Assembly (NCBI RefSeq): GCF_000711215.1 | Contig: NZ_JOMF01000004.1 | Location: 372,001 to 436,000 of the forward strand | Length of the DNA stretch: 64,000 bases | Source: Methanomicrobium mobile BP | GTDB lineage: Archaea > Halobacteriota > Methanomicrobia > Methanomicrobiales > Methanomicrobiaceae | Direction of reading: 5' to 3' | Shown here: piece by piece, positions 8,600 through 17,211 of the stretch | Position numbering within the stretch: the stretch's first letter is position 1 | Layout: every line of letters starts with the position of its first letter | Notes under the pieces: model-generated | Told to the model about the DNA's origin: nothing | Databases searched by the model: none | What the model saw: the letters and a program-made list of their open reading frames with translations, nothing else | Program-made: the position numbers and the translations under genes

Positions 8600-10063
8600 T
8601 CAGTCCCAATAAGGAATGTACTTTCTATATTTTGCCGAATTATTTGACCCGTCATTATTGTATATCTTTATCAGGTTTTTCTCAAGAGTTTTTTTCAGTA
8701 TCTTAGATGCAATCGGATAGTTTTTGTCATCAATACCCAATCTGTTACGAAGCGACGTATTTGTCATGTATTCTTTTTTCACGTAGCATAAGCAACAGTG
8801 CTGATAGCACGCGCGGATTTTATCGTTCATATCCATCTCCCCCAGTGAACGGTATGAATACATAATAACATGGAAGGAATCTTCGTCTTCTTTAAACTCG
8901 GGTGCAGGAAGCTGATACAACTCTATCTCGTTTATTGCCCGATCTATTCCGCTTCCCCGTTCTTCACAAAATCCCATGCGTCTCATCATTCTTGCAAGGG
9001 TTTCATTTCTGGAACGCGGCGTGCAGTTAATCAGCCTGTCCAAAGACACTAACAGACAACCGGGATTTGTAATTTCCATTCTTTTCGGGAATATCTCTAC
9101 AACAGGACTTGTGCCTGAAATCCAGAAATCCTGATGAATTAGTGCGTTTGCAAGAAATTCGCGTATGGCTATTTCAGGATACATCATGACTTCTTTTCGG
9201 ATTACATCTTTTATGATTTCATTTGAAGGCAACTCATTCTTGAGTCTCTCCATGGCTTTTACTAAAGTTACGGCATAACCTTCATTAAATTCCCATTCAT
9301 CTTTTGCGTAAATCCGATCCGGGCTGTTATATGAGATTATTCGTAACTTTTTCCGACTGATGTGCGGATATCTGTCAAGTTTTTTTGCAAACAGAATTGC
9401 ACCGAGATTTGTCAAAGAAAAGGTTTTGCCGGTCCGAACAATGAATCCTTCCTCAATAAGTCTGCTGATTTTTCCATCAGACGTGTCCGGAACTTTTTCT
9501 TTCAGGTATTTGAATATCTCATCCGTAAAAATGTGATCATCTATCTCTTCTTTGGATATGTTTTCAAATGCAATTTCCGATTCAAATCTGCGTTTATCCA
9601 ATTCTTTCCAGAGTTTTTTCTCTAAATCGGGATATTCATCAATCGGTTTGTTATATGAATTAATGCGGACATATCTTGTACTTTTAAATGAAGTTGGCTG
9701 ATATTTTGCGGCAGGTATCTGAAAAACTACAATTTTCTTTCCGTTTATCTGTAGATCAATTATTTCAAATCCGATGCGAGGTGTCAAAAGACGCCTTAAC
9801 CACGGTTCAAGATCTTCATTTCCTTTTCCTTTTTCGGTTTTAGGATTGAATTTTGTTCCGACTATTTCATGTGTTTTGTCCTGAATTCCATATATCAGAT
9901 AACCGTATTGCTCATCTGCCAATAGAGCGGAGTTACTTAATGCGGATATGTATTCCCCTATTTTTTCAGGTTCATGATAATCAACCTTAAACTCATAAAA
10001 TGTGCCTTCTGACTCCGATTTGGCAAGATTTAATACAATTTCTTCAAGTGTGTCAGGTTTCAA
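8600..10063 (-). CDS. AlbA_2-domain ATP-binding regulator (Schlafen-like/GHKL-type)
   Basis: A 487-residue protein of the COG2865-type family. Residues about 15-130 are an AlbA_2 (Schlafen AlbA_2) domain: EGTFYEFKVDYHEPEKIGEY, ALSNSALLADEQYGYLIYG and FQIPAAKYQPTSFKSTRYV. The C-terminal part has a GHKL-like ATPase (AIREFLANALIHQDF, then NPGCLLV and ERGSGIDRAINEI) and ends in a winged-helix-like region. Such genes are accessory and often lie near defence or mobile loci; the function is usually given as transcriptional regulator without proof. The DNA is clearly more AT-rich than its neighbours and the gene lies between direct repeats, both consistent with acquisition by transfer. Confidence 0.82.
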   Translation of the reverse strand: MKPDTLEEIVLNLAKSESEGTFYEFKVDYHEPEKIGEYISALSNSALLADEQYGYLIYGIQDKTHEIVGTKFNPKTEKGKGNEDLEPWLRRLLTPRIGFEIIDLQINGKKIVVFQIPAAKYQPTSFKSTRYVRINSYNKPIDEYPDLEKKLWKELDKRRFESEIAFENISKEEIDDHIFTDEIFKYLKEKVPDTSDGKISRLIEEGFIVRTGKTFSLTNLGAILFAKKLDRYPHISRKKLRIISYNSPDRIYAKDEWEFNEGYAVTLVKAMERLKNELPSNEIIKDVIRKEVMMYPEIAIREFLANALIHQDFWISGTSPVVEIFPKRMEITNPGCLLVSLDRLINCTPRSRNETLARMMRRMGFCEERGSGIDRAINEIELYQLPAPEFKEDEDSFHVIMYSYRSLGEMDMNDKIRACYQHCCLCYVKKEYMTNTSLRNRLGIDDKNYPIASKILKKTLEKNLIKIYNNDGSNNSAKYRKYIPYWD

Positions 10064-10146
10064 AATATCTCCGCGCTATATCTTATACAGTGGTTTTTGT
10101 CAGCAACCTTATTATTGATTATTATTGGAAAAATCATGTTGTGCCT

Positions 10147-10259
10147 TATTTAAACCTTATGTATCACCAAAAATATGCTCCAAAAAAATAACCTCGCACA
10201 AGCAATTGTTTTCATAAATAATTCAAATTATCAATATTTTTTATGTAATCGTCATGTAA
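10147..10259 (+). repeat. Diverged direct repeat, copy 2 (right of the AlbA_2 gene)
   Basis: Counterpart of 8416-8528 with identical internal spacing. The last 27 bp (10233-10259) are identical between copies while the middle ~60 bp have diverged. Together the copies bracket only the AlbA_2 gene and its flanks. Confidence 0.75.
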
Positions 10260-10393
10260 TCGCAGACCTCCATATGATATGTGACACATTTAAAAAATTC
10301 CCGTAAACTCCACGTGACTTTTTAATATATTCGCGTCCTATCTGATCTCATACAGGACAATAAACCCGTCCCGAAAAGAGAGATTCGCTGAAA

Positions 10394-11956
10394 ATGACCG
10401 ACAGCACACTGCCCGGCAGAACAGTCTCGGATAAATCGGACCTTATCTGGCTGATGATAATAGGGCTTCTCACAGCCCTTGCTTTCACGGCAAGCTATAT
10501 CTCCTTAAGCAACTCGCAGTCATACAGCGTCGCAAACATCTTTTTAATCCCGATTATCCTTGCATCCTTCATATATCAGCGGAAAGGAATCATCTACACC
10601 GTATCGGTCACGGCACTCTTCGTAATACTCGCCGTCCTCATGAATCATCGCGAGACGCTCTTCGATACAGGCATCTACGCGGTCATAATGATAGGTATCG
10701 GGCTTATTATCACGCTTCTGAGCATTGCGCTTCACAAGAGCGAGAACAGATACAAGATACTCTTCGAGACGTCGCCGGCGCCGATGATAGTCATAGACTC
10801 CAGAAACATTATCCGCGACATCAACGACAGTCAGTTCAAGATCTTCGGATACGACCGCAGGTCGCTCATCGGAAAAAACTTCTTCGAACTTGAGTTCATA
10901 CCCGGAGAATGCCGCATGAACATGTGCGAATCGATAATCGGCGGAGAAGGCACGGAGATAACGTCGGATACGAATTCGGGCAAAGTCACGCGACAGAAAA
11001 ATCGGGAACGTAAAACAAAGCCGGATGCGCCCGAGACACCGCACAAAAGGACGCTCATCATACATATCAACGACATAAACGGCATCACGCATACCTGCCA
11101 GGTCTATCACAGCACACTCAGAAACGAATACGGCACGGTCGAACTGCGAATCATCGGAATGCTGGACATAACCGACAACGTCATCGCGCAGAAAAACCTC
11201 CGGATATCCCTTAAAGAGAAGGAGATGCTCATCCGCGAAGTCCATCACAGGGTCAAGAACAACCTTCAGGTCATAGTAAGTCTCTTAAAGCTCCAGATGA
11301 ACAGGACCGAGGACGAACAGGCATGCGAGACGCTCCGCGACTGCCAGACGAGAATCTATTCGATGGCGATGGTGCACGAGAAACTCTACCGCTCCGAAGG
11401 TCTTGCCGAGATCGACGTCCGCGAATACCTCGAAAATCTCGCAAGGAACATCATGATAGAGTATTCCGAGAAACTCGGAGATATCAGCATCGAGGTCACC
11501 GGCGACAGCGACCTCTCCTTCGACCTGGATACCATTGTCCCCTGCGCACTCATTACAAACGAACTCATAACCAACTCCTACAAATACGCATTCCCCGATA
11601 AAAGAGCGGGCAGGATATCCATAGACATATCCATGCAGAAACCGGAAGCGGGGGCAGCGGGGCAGGCGACGGCGCAGGACGGCGATGCGGAGAGCGAAGT
11701 CAGATATGTCTACACATACCGCGACAACGGTGTGGGAATCAGAAACCCGACTGCTGCTGTAGGGACGGAAGGTTCGGGTTCGGGCGCGGGCGGATCACGG
11801 AAGAACGCCGGCAACCTGCTCAACAACCCCGACACGCTGGGCATGAAGATTATCCGCTCTCTCGTAAGGCAGCTCAACGGCGTCATCGAGATAAAGAACT
11901 CCGGGGAATCTTCTGAAGGCACAGAAATTATCATTAATTTCAGAGGTAAACTGTAA
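10394..11956 (+). CDS. Membrane sensor histidine kinase (PAS, HisKA_2, HATPase)
   Basis: A 520-residue kinase. Residues 16-112 hold about four membrane helices. A PAS domain follows (YKILFETSPAPMIVID, about 121-245, with a charged insert). HisKA_2 starts at LIREVHHRVKNNLQVIVSLL, in which the first His of HH is the likely phosphorylation site. The HATPase_c domain has NELITNSYKYAF (N box), YRDNGVGI (G1) and LGMKIIRSLV (G2), with a glycine-rich insert between G1 and G2. TATA-like TTTTTAATATA lies at 10320-10331. The response regulator gene follows 22 bp later, so this is a two-component pair; the signal is unknown. Confidence 0.88.
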   Translation: MTDSTLPGRTVSDKSDLIWLMIIGLLTALAFTASYISLSNSQSYSVANIFLIPIILASFIYQRKGIIYTVSVTALFVILAVLMNHRETLFDTGIYAVIMIGIGLIITLLSIALHKSENRYKILFETSPAPMIVIDSRNIIRDINDSQFKIFGYDRRSLIGKNFFELEFIPGECRMNMCESIIGGEGTEITSDTNSGKVTRQKNRERKTKPDAPETPHKRTLIIHINDINGITHTCQVYHSTLRNEYGTVELRIIGMLDITDNVIAQKNLRISLKEKEMLIREVHHRVKNNLQVIVSLLKLQMNRTEDEQACETLRDCQTRIYSMAMVHEKLYRSEGLAEIDVREYLENLARNIMIEYSEKLGDISIEVTGDSDLSFDLDTIVPCALITNELITNSYKYAFPDKRAGRISIDISMQKPEAGAAGQATAQDGDAESEVRYVYTYRDNGVGIRNPTAAVGTEGSGSGAGGSRKNAGNLLNNPDTLGMKIIRSLVRQLNGVIEIKNSGESSEGTEIIINFRGKL

Positions 11957-11978
11957 TAATCAATAACAGGTGAGGAAT

Positions 11979-13700
11979 ATGCCGTCCAACAAGAAGATAC
12001 TGATAACCGAGGATGAAGGCATTGTCGCCCTTGAGATAAGGGAGACTCTGGAGAATCTCGGGTATTACGTGGTCGGCGAAGCACAGACGGGTCAGGAGGC
12101 CATCGAGCTGGCGCGGGATAACAAGCCCGACCTTGTCCTTATGGATATCACGCTTCAGGGGGACATGGACGGCATCGAAGCCGCGGAGAGAATCTATAAC
12201 CTCTACGACATACCGATTATATTCCTCACGTCGCATTCGGACGAGGCGACGATAAAGAGAGCCATGCGGTCAAATCCGTTCGGATACCTGATTAAGCCGT
12301 TCAATGACCGCGAGCTTTACAGCAATATCGAGATGACGCTTCACAAGCACAGCGTTATCAAAAAGGTGGAGCCGAATGCGCTTATCGATTCGACACTGCG
12401 GCTTGTATCCGATGCCGTCATCACGGTCGCCGTCGACGGCGAGATTACACGCATGAATCCGCCGGCGCAGGCGCTTACGGGATATTCGCGCGAAGAGGCG
12501 ACGGATTACGATATCTTCCATCTCTTCAGGCACGACCGCAGGAAGATCTCGGATATGATGGATTCCCTGCGGACCGATACCGCCGAGAAGAAAAACCTCC
12601 TCTCGTGGATAGAGTCGGTGACGCTTACGAAGAAGGACGGCGATTTTCTCCCGATGTCGCTCAATATCGGGTTTGTCAAGGGCAATCGCTGGAACAGCGA
12701 CGAATACTTCTTCGTTCTTATCCCGTACAAGTCCAACGGCGCCATCGGCGAGGGCGAGTCGGGGCTTGAGAGATATTACAGGATTGTTCTGGACGCAATC
12801 AAGGACTCGGTCTGCCTCATTGATTCGGATTTCAAGATAGTCGTCTATAACTCGGCGTTCTCAAATCTCTGCATCCGCCTCGGTGCCGACCTGAACAAGC
12901 TCGATAAGCCCGTCTACGATATTCTTCCCAACGATATCTTCGGCAACAGATGGGACTTCAAGGATCTCTTCGACAGCCACAGATCGGGCGTGCCGAGCGA
13001 GATTGCGGTTAAGGAGAGGTCGTATATCAGGGACAAGGTTGCGCATTATCTGAATATCGAGACGATTATGCTCTCCGACGGCAAAAAGGTCACGCACTTT
13101 GCGATTATCTGCTTTGACGTGACACGCGAGAAGGAGGTCGAGGAGCGCGATGAGAAGCTTTCGCGCAATTTCCGTGCGCAGAGCCGCAACATCGAGGCGA
13201 TTGCCGATATCTGCGCACGCTTAAAGCCGCCGGTCTCGACGATTAAGAAGGTTGCGGGTCCGCAAAACTCGATGGAATTCAGGAAGGTGATGAAAGCCGC
13301 GAACGAGCTTTCGGATCTCATCTTCCAGATGGATATGAAGTGGCTGAAATACGAGAGAATCAAGAGCCTCTTCACCGCGATGGGAATGGACCTGCCGGAC
13401 GATAAGGGCATCGACGAGGACGAGAAGACCGATGCCGCGGCTCAGCAGGACGGCGAGTTCCCGACCGAGAACGACGGCATCGCGGGCGCAGGTGCGGACG
13501 GCACCGTGACGGATGCTTCCGCCGACGGAGACACCGCTCAGCCGAATCAGCCGGCACAGTCGAATCAGACCAATCAGTCTAATCAATCAAATCAATCAAA
13601 TCAGTCTTCTCAGCCGCGTCATGCGACCGAGGACAGCGAGATGACCGAGGAAGAGCTGAAACTCTTTGAAGACCTCGATTCCGAGAGGATAATGAAATAA
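11979..13700 (+). CDS. Response regulator with PAS domains, no DNA-binding domain
   Basis: A 573-residue protein with an N-terminal receiver: acidic EDE pair near residue 11, phosphoacceptor Asp56 in LVLMDITLQGD, and the Lys of LIKPFND. Two to three PAS-type domains follow (from LRLVSDAVITVAVDGE and from RIVLDAIKDSVCLIDSDF). The C-terminal ~100 residues are low complexity, including an NQS repeat encoded near 13560-13610. I start at 11979 because GGTGAGG precedes this ATG at proper spacing; a GTG at 11970 would overlap that site. No output domain is visible, so it may signal by protein contact. It probably receives phosphate from the kinase encoded just upstream. Confidence 0.86.
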   Translation: MPSNKKILITEDEGIVALEIRETLENLGYYVVGEAQTGQEAIELARDNKPDLVLMDITLQGDMDGIEAAERIYNLYDIPIIFLTSHSDEATIKRAMRSNPFGYLIKPFNDRELYSNIEMTLHKHSVIKKVEPNALIDSTLRLVSDAVITVAVDGEITRMNPPAQALTGYSREEATDYDIFHLFRHDRRKISDMMDSLRTDTAEKKNLLSWIESVTLTKKDGDFLPMSLNIGFVKGNRWNSDEYFFVLIPYKSNGAIGEGESGLERYYRIVLDAIKDSVCLIDSDFKIVVYNSAFSNLCIRLGADLNKLDKPVYDILPNDIFGNRWDFKDLFDSHRSGVPSEIAVKERSYIRDKVAHYLNIETIMLSDGKKVTHFAIICFDVTREKEVEERDEKLSRNFRAQSRNIEAIADICARLKPPVSTIKKVAGPQNSMEFRKVMKAANELSDLIFQMDMKWLKYERIKSLFTAMGMDLPDDKGIDEDEKTDAAAQQDGEFPTENDGIAGAGADGTVTDASADGDTAQPNQPAQSNQTNQSNQSNQSNQSSQPRHATEDSEMTEEELKLFEDLDSERIMK

Positions 13701-13740
13701 AAACAAAAAAATACAATAGCCGAAAACAGCAAAACAAATT

Positions 13741-13750
13741 CTTTTTTTTT
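13741..13750 (+). terminator. T-run terminator after the response regulator gene
   Basis: Nine consecutive T residues 41 bp past the stop codon, overlapping the 3' end of the convergent PEGA gene. Confidence 0.4.
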
Positions 13751-15605
13751 ATTCGGTCGGCTCTTTTGCGGAATCCTTTTCGGAATCGGTTTTTGAATCC
13801 TTTGGCGAATCCTTTACGGATTCTTTCCGGGATTCATTCTTTGATTCTTTCGCGGCATCGGTTGCCGATTCCTTTTCGGAGTCGCACGCATCGGTTTTCG
13901 GCGCGTTTTTCTTCACATACGGCGCAAAATACTTCTTAGGTTGCGGGCTTTCTGAAGTGTCATCGGACTTTTCGATATTTTCGGCATTTTCGGCTTTTCC
14001 GTCTTTATCCGCATTGTCCTCTTTTGCGGATGCTGTCGATGTTTCCGATGCTGCCGAATCTGCCGACTTGGAAGCCGAGATGCCGCCGAAGATATCGCCG
14101 AGAGAGATGCGTTTTTGCGTTCCGTCGCCGCCTTTATCGCCTCTACCGCCTTTTCCGAACATTCCTCCGATACCGTTCTTTCCTATCTTCCCGCTCTGCC
14201 CTTTATTTCCGCCGTTTGCGCTCTCTCCGCCCCCGTCTTCCATAAGCGAGAGGCTGTCGCTGTCGATAATGCTGTTGTCGTCGAAGACCGTGTAGGTCTC
14301 CTCGGTCCTTGCGGATGTGACACCGTAACGGGTCTTGGATATCTTGAGTTCAACGGCGGCGGTGTGCTCGCCGACCGATTTGTGCTCCCCCGAGATCAGC
14401 ACTTCGTAGCTTCCGGGCGCCACGAAATGCTCCATGGATCTGCCGTCGAGATAGACCGTGCAGACAAAAGCGCGGTATTTGCCGCCCCTGGCATCGACGG
14501 AGAACTTCAGATACTGCGGGCTTTCCCCGGCGGCACGCAGGGCTTTCGGGACGTCAAGGACGATAATCGGTTTCACGCGATGCCGCATGACGTTCGCCGC
14601 GAAAAGCACGACAATAAAGAATGCGAGGATGAACGGCACCGCATATATTGCGTTGTTCGCGATCTCCGCCGCCATATCATCGGCATTTTTGACGCCGTCG
14701 AGGTCAACGTCTTCCGCCGCGATCATAGCCCGCTGCGTGAGATTGATCGCCTCGTCGTAATCCTTCTTTTCGTATGCGGCGCGGGCTTCTTCAATCAGTG
14801 CCTTCGCCAATACGGGATTGTACTTGAGATTCGCGGTTATTACCGCTTCAACCTCGGCGATAGCCTCGGGTATGGTGGTCTCGGGGACATAGGTCAGAAC
14901 CGCGCCCTCGTAACCGATGATGAGAGTCTCCTCAATCGTCCTGAAACCGAGTTTTTCAATGCGTATCTCGTGCCTTCCCTGCGAAATCGTGCCCGAATAC
15001 GGAGTAGTGCCCACGTCAACGCCGTCAATATACAGCTCGAAACCCGCGGGCACGGTCGTTACCGATATCGTGGTATCCGAGGGAACCAGCTCGGCTTTGA
15101 CCTCGGATAACTTTCCTACCTCGACGTTAACCCTTCCCGTCCAGTCGTTATAGCCTCTGTGCCTGATAATCACCGTGTATTCGCCGGGCTCGACATCTCT
15201 CAGCGTATAAGGTGTTTTTCCGACATTGCGACCGTCAAGTATGATATCCGCACCCGTCGGAGTACTTGCGAAATCAATCTGACCAGTCGTCGGAATCGGT
15301 TTGAACTTATGATACACAAGCTCGGATGCGCCTTCGCTTACCGTCTTTACAACCTCGTAAGGCTCATAGCCGTCAAGTTCCAGACGGACGAGATGCGGAC
15401 CCGTCTCAAAACTGTAAAATACCGTGTCTTTGTCGGAAAGACCGCGATAGTTGCCGTCTATCCAGATCTTTGCGCCCAGCGGCTCGGTCTCTATCTTGAA
15501 TGCCTCTCCGACGGCGGCGCTCACCGCGGGCATCAGTAAAAGAAGGAGAATCAGGGCTAAAAGCGCTCCGTAAACAAATCTTTTAGTCCCTGTTGCGTGT
15601 ATCAT
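13749..15605 (-). CDS. Membrane protein with three extracytoplasmic PEGA domains (last gene of tubulin-like operon)
   Basis: A 618-residue protein. Residues 10-31 are a signal peptide or anchor. Three PEGA-type beta domains occupy about 35-101, 106-173 and 178-240, recognisable by repeats such as PLGAKIWIDGNYRG, PTGADIILDGRNVGKTPY and PAGFELYIDGVDVGTTPY, each followed by a G-x-H/Y-x-V/I strand. A helical hairpin (245-297, with EEARAAYEKKDYDEAI) precedes a membrane helix at 319-341. The cytoplasmic side has a beta-rich region (345-455) and then ~160 residues of Gly-rich and Lys/Glu/Ser/Asp-rich disordered sequence. PEGA domains usually bind surface or cell-wall components. As the final gene of the operon it could tether the cytosolic tubulin-like protein and GTPase to the cell surface; that is inference. 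Confidence 0.8.
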   Translation of the reverse strand: MIHATGTKRFVYGALLALILLLLLMPAVSAAVGEAFKIETEPLGAKIWIDGNYRGLSDKDTVFYSFETGPHLVRLELDGYEPYEVVKTVSEGASELVYHKFKPIPTTGQIDFASTPTGADIILDGRNVGKTPYTLRDVEPGEYTVIIRHRGYNDWTGRVNVEVGKLSEVKAELVPSDTTISVTTVPAGFELYIDGVDVGTTPYSGTISQGRHEIRIEKLGFRTIEETLIIGYEGAVLTYVPETTIPEAIAEVEAVITANLKYNPVLAKALIEEARAAYEKKDYDEAINLTQRAMIAAEDVDLDGVKNADDMAAEIANNAIYAVPFILAFFIVVLFAANVMRHRVKPIIVLDVPKALRAAGESPQYLKFSVDARGGKYRAFVCTVYLDGRSMEHFVAPGSYEVLISGEHKSVGEHTAAVELKISKTRYGVTSARTEETYTVFDDNSIIDSDSLSLMEDGGGESANGGNKGQSGKIGKNGIGGMFGKGGRGDKGGDGTQKRISLGDIFGGISASKSADSAASETSTASAKEDNADKDGKAENAENIEKSDDTSESPQPKKYFAPYVKKNAPKTDACDSEKESATDAAKESKNESRKESVKDSPKDSKTDSEKDSAKEPTE

Positions 15606-15638
15606 GACGGCGAAAAAATGAATTATTCCTGTTCCGTT

Positions 15639-17207
15639 CTAAATGCCGTTATTGCCGTTATTGACGTTACCGTTCGGCATATCGGGCGGACTCTGAGGAG
15701 ATGCGGGCGGATATGCGGTCGGCTCGGAGAAAGGAGTGCCTCCCGTAACGGTCATATCGGGAGTTATCCGATAAAACAGATGATATATACCCGAATCCGG
15801 GAGAGTCGCCCAGACCTCATCCGATCTTATTTTGTCGACAGTACCCGTCTGCGACCAATAACCCGTAGCCGTGTCAAGTTTCATCACAATAAGTTCGGCA
15901 TGGCTGTCCAGAGCATACGGATTGGTATTCAGAGGCAGAGCGACCAACTGCGGACTCTCAACCAGAGTCACATTATACTGACTGCCGAATGCTTTAAAAC
16001 CGCCGGAAATATTCCGGACTTCGACATCCGAAGGAAATACAACGAACATATTCGTATTCGGAATATTCTCCGAGGGGTTAATCTGATGAACATCGGGCTC
16101 GCCCGTATGGGGATCGCCTTTCTTCAGTAATCCCAAACCGAGCGGGTCGGTAACGACGAAACCGACGGCGCCGCATACGAGAAGCGCAACAATAATGACG
16201 CCTATAACCGTCAGGCGCGTCTTATGCTTCTTCTCCATATGCTCCTCATACTCGCGCATCACTTTATCGCGGTCGGAATCAGTGACCACCCATTTTGAGT
16301 TATAGCCCGTCTTATCGAACTTCGTATCCTGACGGCGGCTCTCCGAATAACTCTCGGACGAGAATGCACGCGGCGCAGGCGCACTGTAAAACTCGCGTAT
16401 CCTCTCCGAAACTATGAAATCGGCATACTGCTTCCTGCCCGCCGGCGATATGTTCTGAGTCCTCTCGAACTCGGTGACAACCCTCTCGGCAATACGGTTC
16501 AGCGGCTCTCTGCCGCTAAATCCCTGCATAACATCGGGTTTCTGCGCGAAAACTCCTATATGCCGATAGATATCCGAGATAAACCCGCCCGTGACGGTCT
16601 CGGTTGCCAGATTAATCTGATACCCGCCCGAGACCTTATCCACAATCATAAGGTCGGCATCGCGGAAAGTCCTCTTCGCAACGACTATGGTGAAACCCGC
16701 CGAAAGATAGGTCTTGAGCTTACCGGCAACGAGGACGGCGTAATCCACGGACTTGGAGAGATTGTCGGAGACGGCAAGGACATTCTTGCCAAGCAGAAGT
16801 CTGCCGATGGCATAATCCGCCGTCCCGATATCCGACATCTTGGATGTCAGCCGCATATTCCTCTCGTCGAAGAAATTGTCGTCCGAGGCGAGATTTCTCA
16901 CCTCGTAATCGTTCTGCTCGAGAGTGCGCCTGACGCGGGCATAGAAATCCTGCACATAGGAGAGATCTATGTGCGAAAGATAAGCGTCATAGCCGCTCTT
17001 CTCGAGATAGATTACGGTATCGGGTCGGCGTCCCTTCTTCTGGACGTTGACCGCCGTGCCCATGAGAAGAGCACCGTTTCTGGTCGAGATATAGAGCGAA
17101 GCCGTACTTTCGTCGAGCATCTCGGCAAGATTAACCGCATACTCGTCAGTGAGCGAGCCCGAAACGATCTCGCCGTCGGTTGTGAATATTCCGTAAGTAT
17201 CCTGCAT
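15639..17207 (-). CDS. Single-pass membrane protein of unknown family (tubulin-like operon)
   Basis: A 522-residue protein I do not recognise. Residues 1-270 form a soluble, probably cytoplasmic, alpha/beta region: MQDTYGIFTTDGEIVSG, then ALLMGTAVNVQKKGRRPDTV, LLLGKNVLAVSDNL and AGFTIVVAKRTFRDADLMIVD. Residues 275-330 are polar and charged; a membrane helix spans 332-353; and 354-522 is a likely external domain ending in a Pro/Asn/Gly-rich tail. I start at 17207, where GGTGAG sits 4 bp upstream, just past the stop of the GTPase gene (4 bp apart). The tight spacing shows co-transcription with the tubulin-like gene. Confidence 0.75.
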   Translation of the reverse strand: MQDTYGIFTTDGEIVSGSLTDEYAVNLAEMLDESTASLYISTRNGALLMGTAVNVQKKGRRPDTVIYLEKSGYDAYLSHIDLSYVQDFYARVRRTLEQNDYEVRNLASDDNFFDERNMRLTSKMSDIGTADYAIGRLLLGKNVLAVSDNLSKSVDYAVLVAGKLKTYLSAGFTIVVAKRTFRDADLMIVDKVSGGYQINLATETVTGGFISDIYRHIGVFAQKPDVMQGFSGREPLNRIAERVVTEFERTQNISPAGRKQYADFIVSERIREFYSAPAPRAFSSESYSESRRQDTKFDKTGYNSKWVVTDSDRDKVMREYEEHMEKKHKTRLTVIGVIIVALLVCGAVGFVVTDPLGLGLLKKGDPHTGEPDVHQINPSENIPNTNMFVVFPSDVEVRNISGGFKAFGSQYNVTLVESPQLVALPLNTNPYALDSHAELIVMKLDTATGYWSQTGTVDKIRSDEVWATLPDSGIYHLFYRITPDMTVTGGTPFSEPTAYPPASPQSPPDMPNGNVNNGNNGI

Positions 17208-17211
17208 AATC

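Noticed and set aside
10544-11248. 234-codon minus-strand frame inside the histidine kinase gene
   Set aside because: Shadow of a gene with clear kinase motifs.
14115-15110. 331-codon plus-strand open frame opposite the PEGA gene
   Set aside because: It is a shadow of a gene with clear PEGA domains; GC-rich codon bias leaves antisense frames open in this genome.
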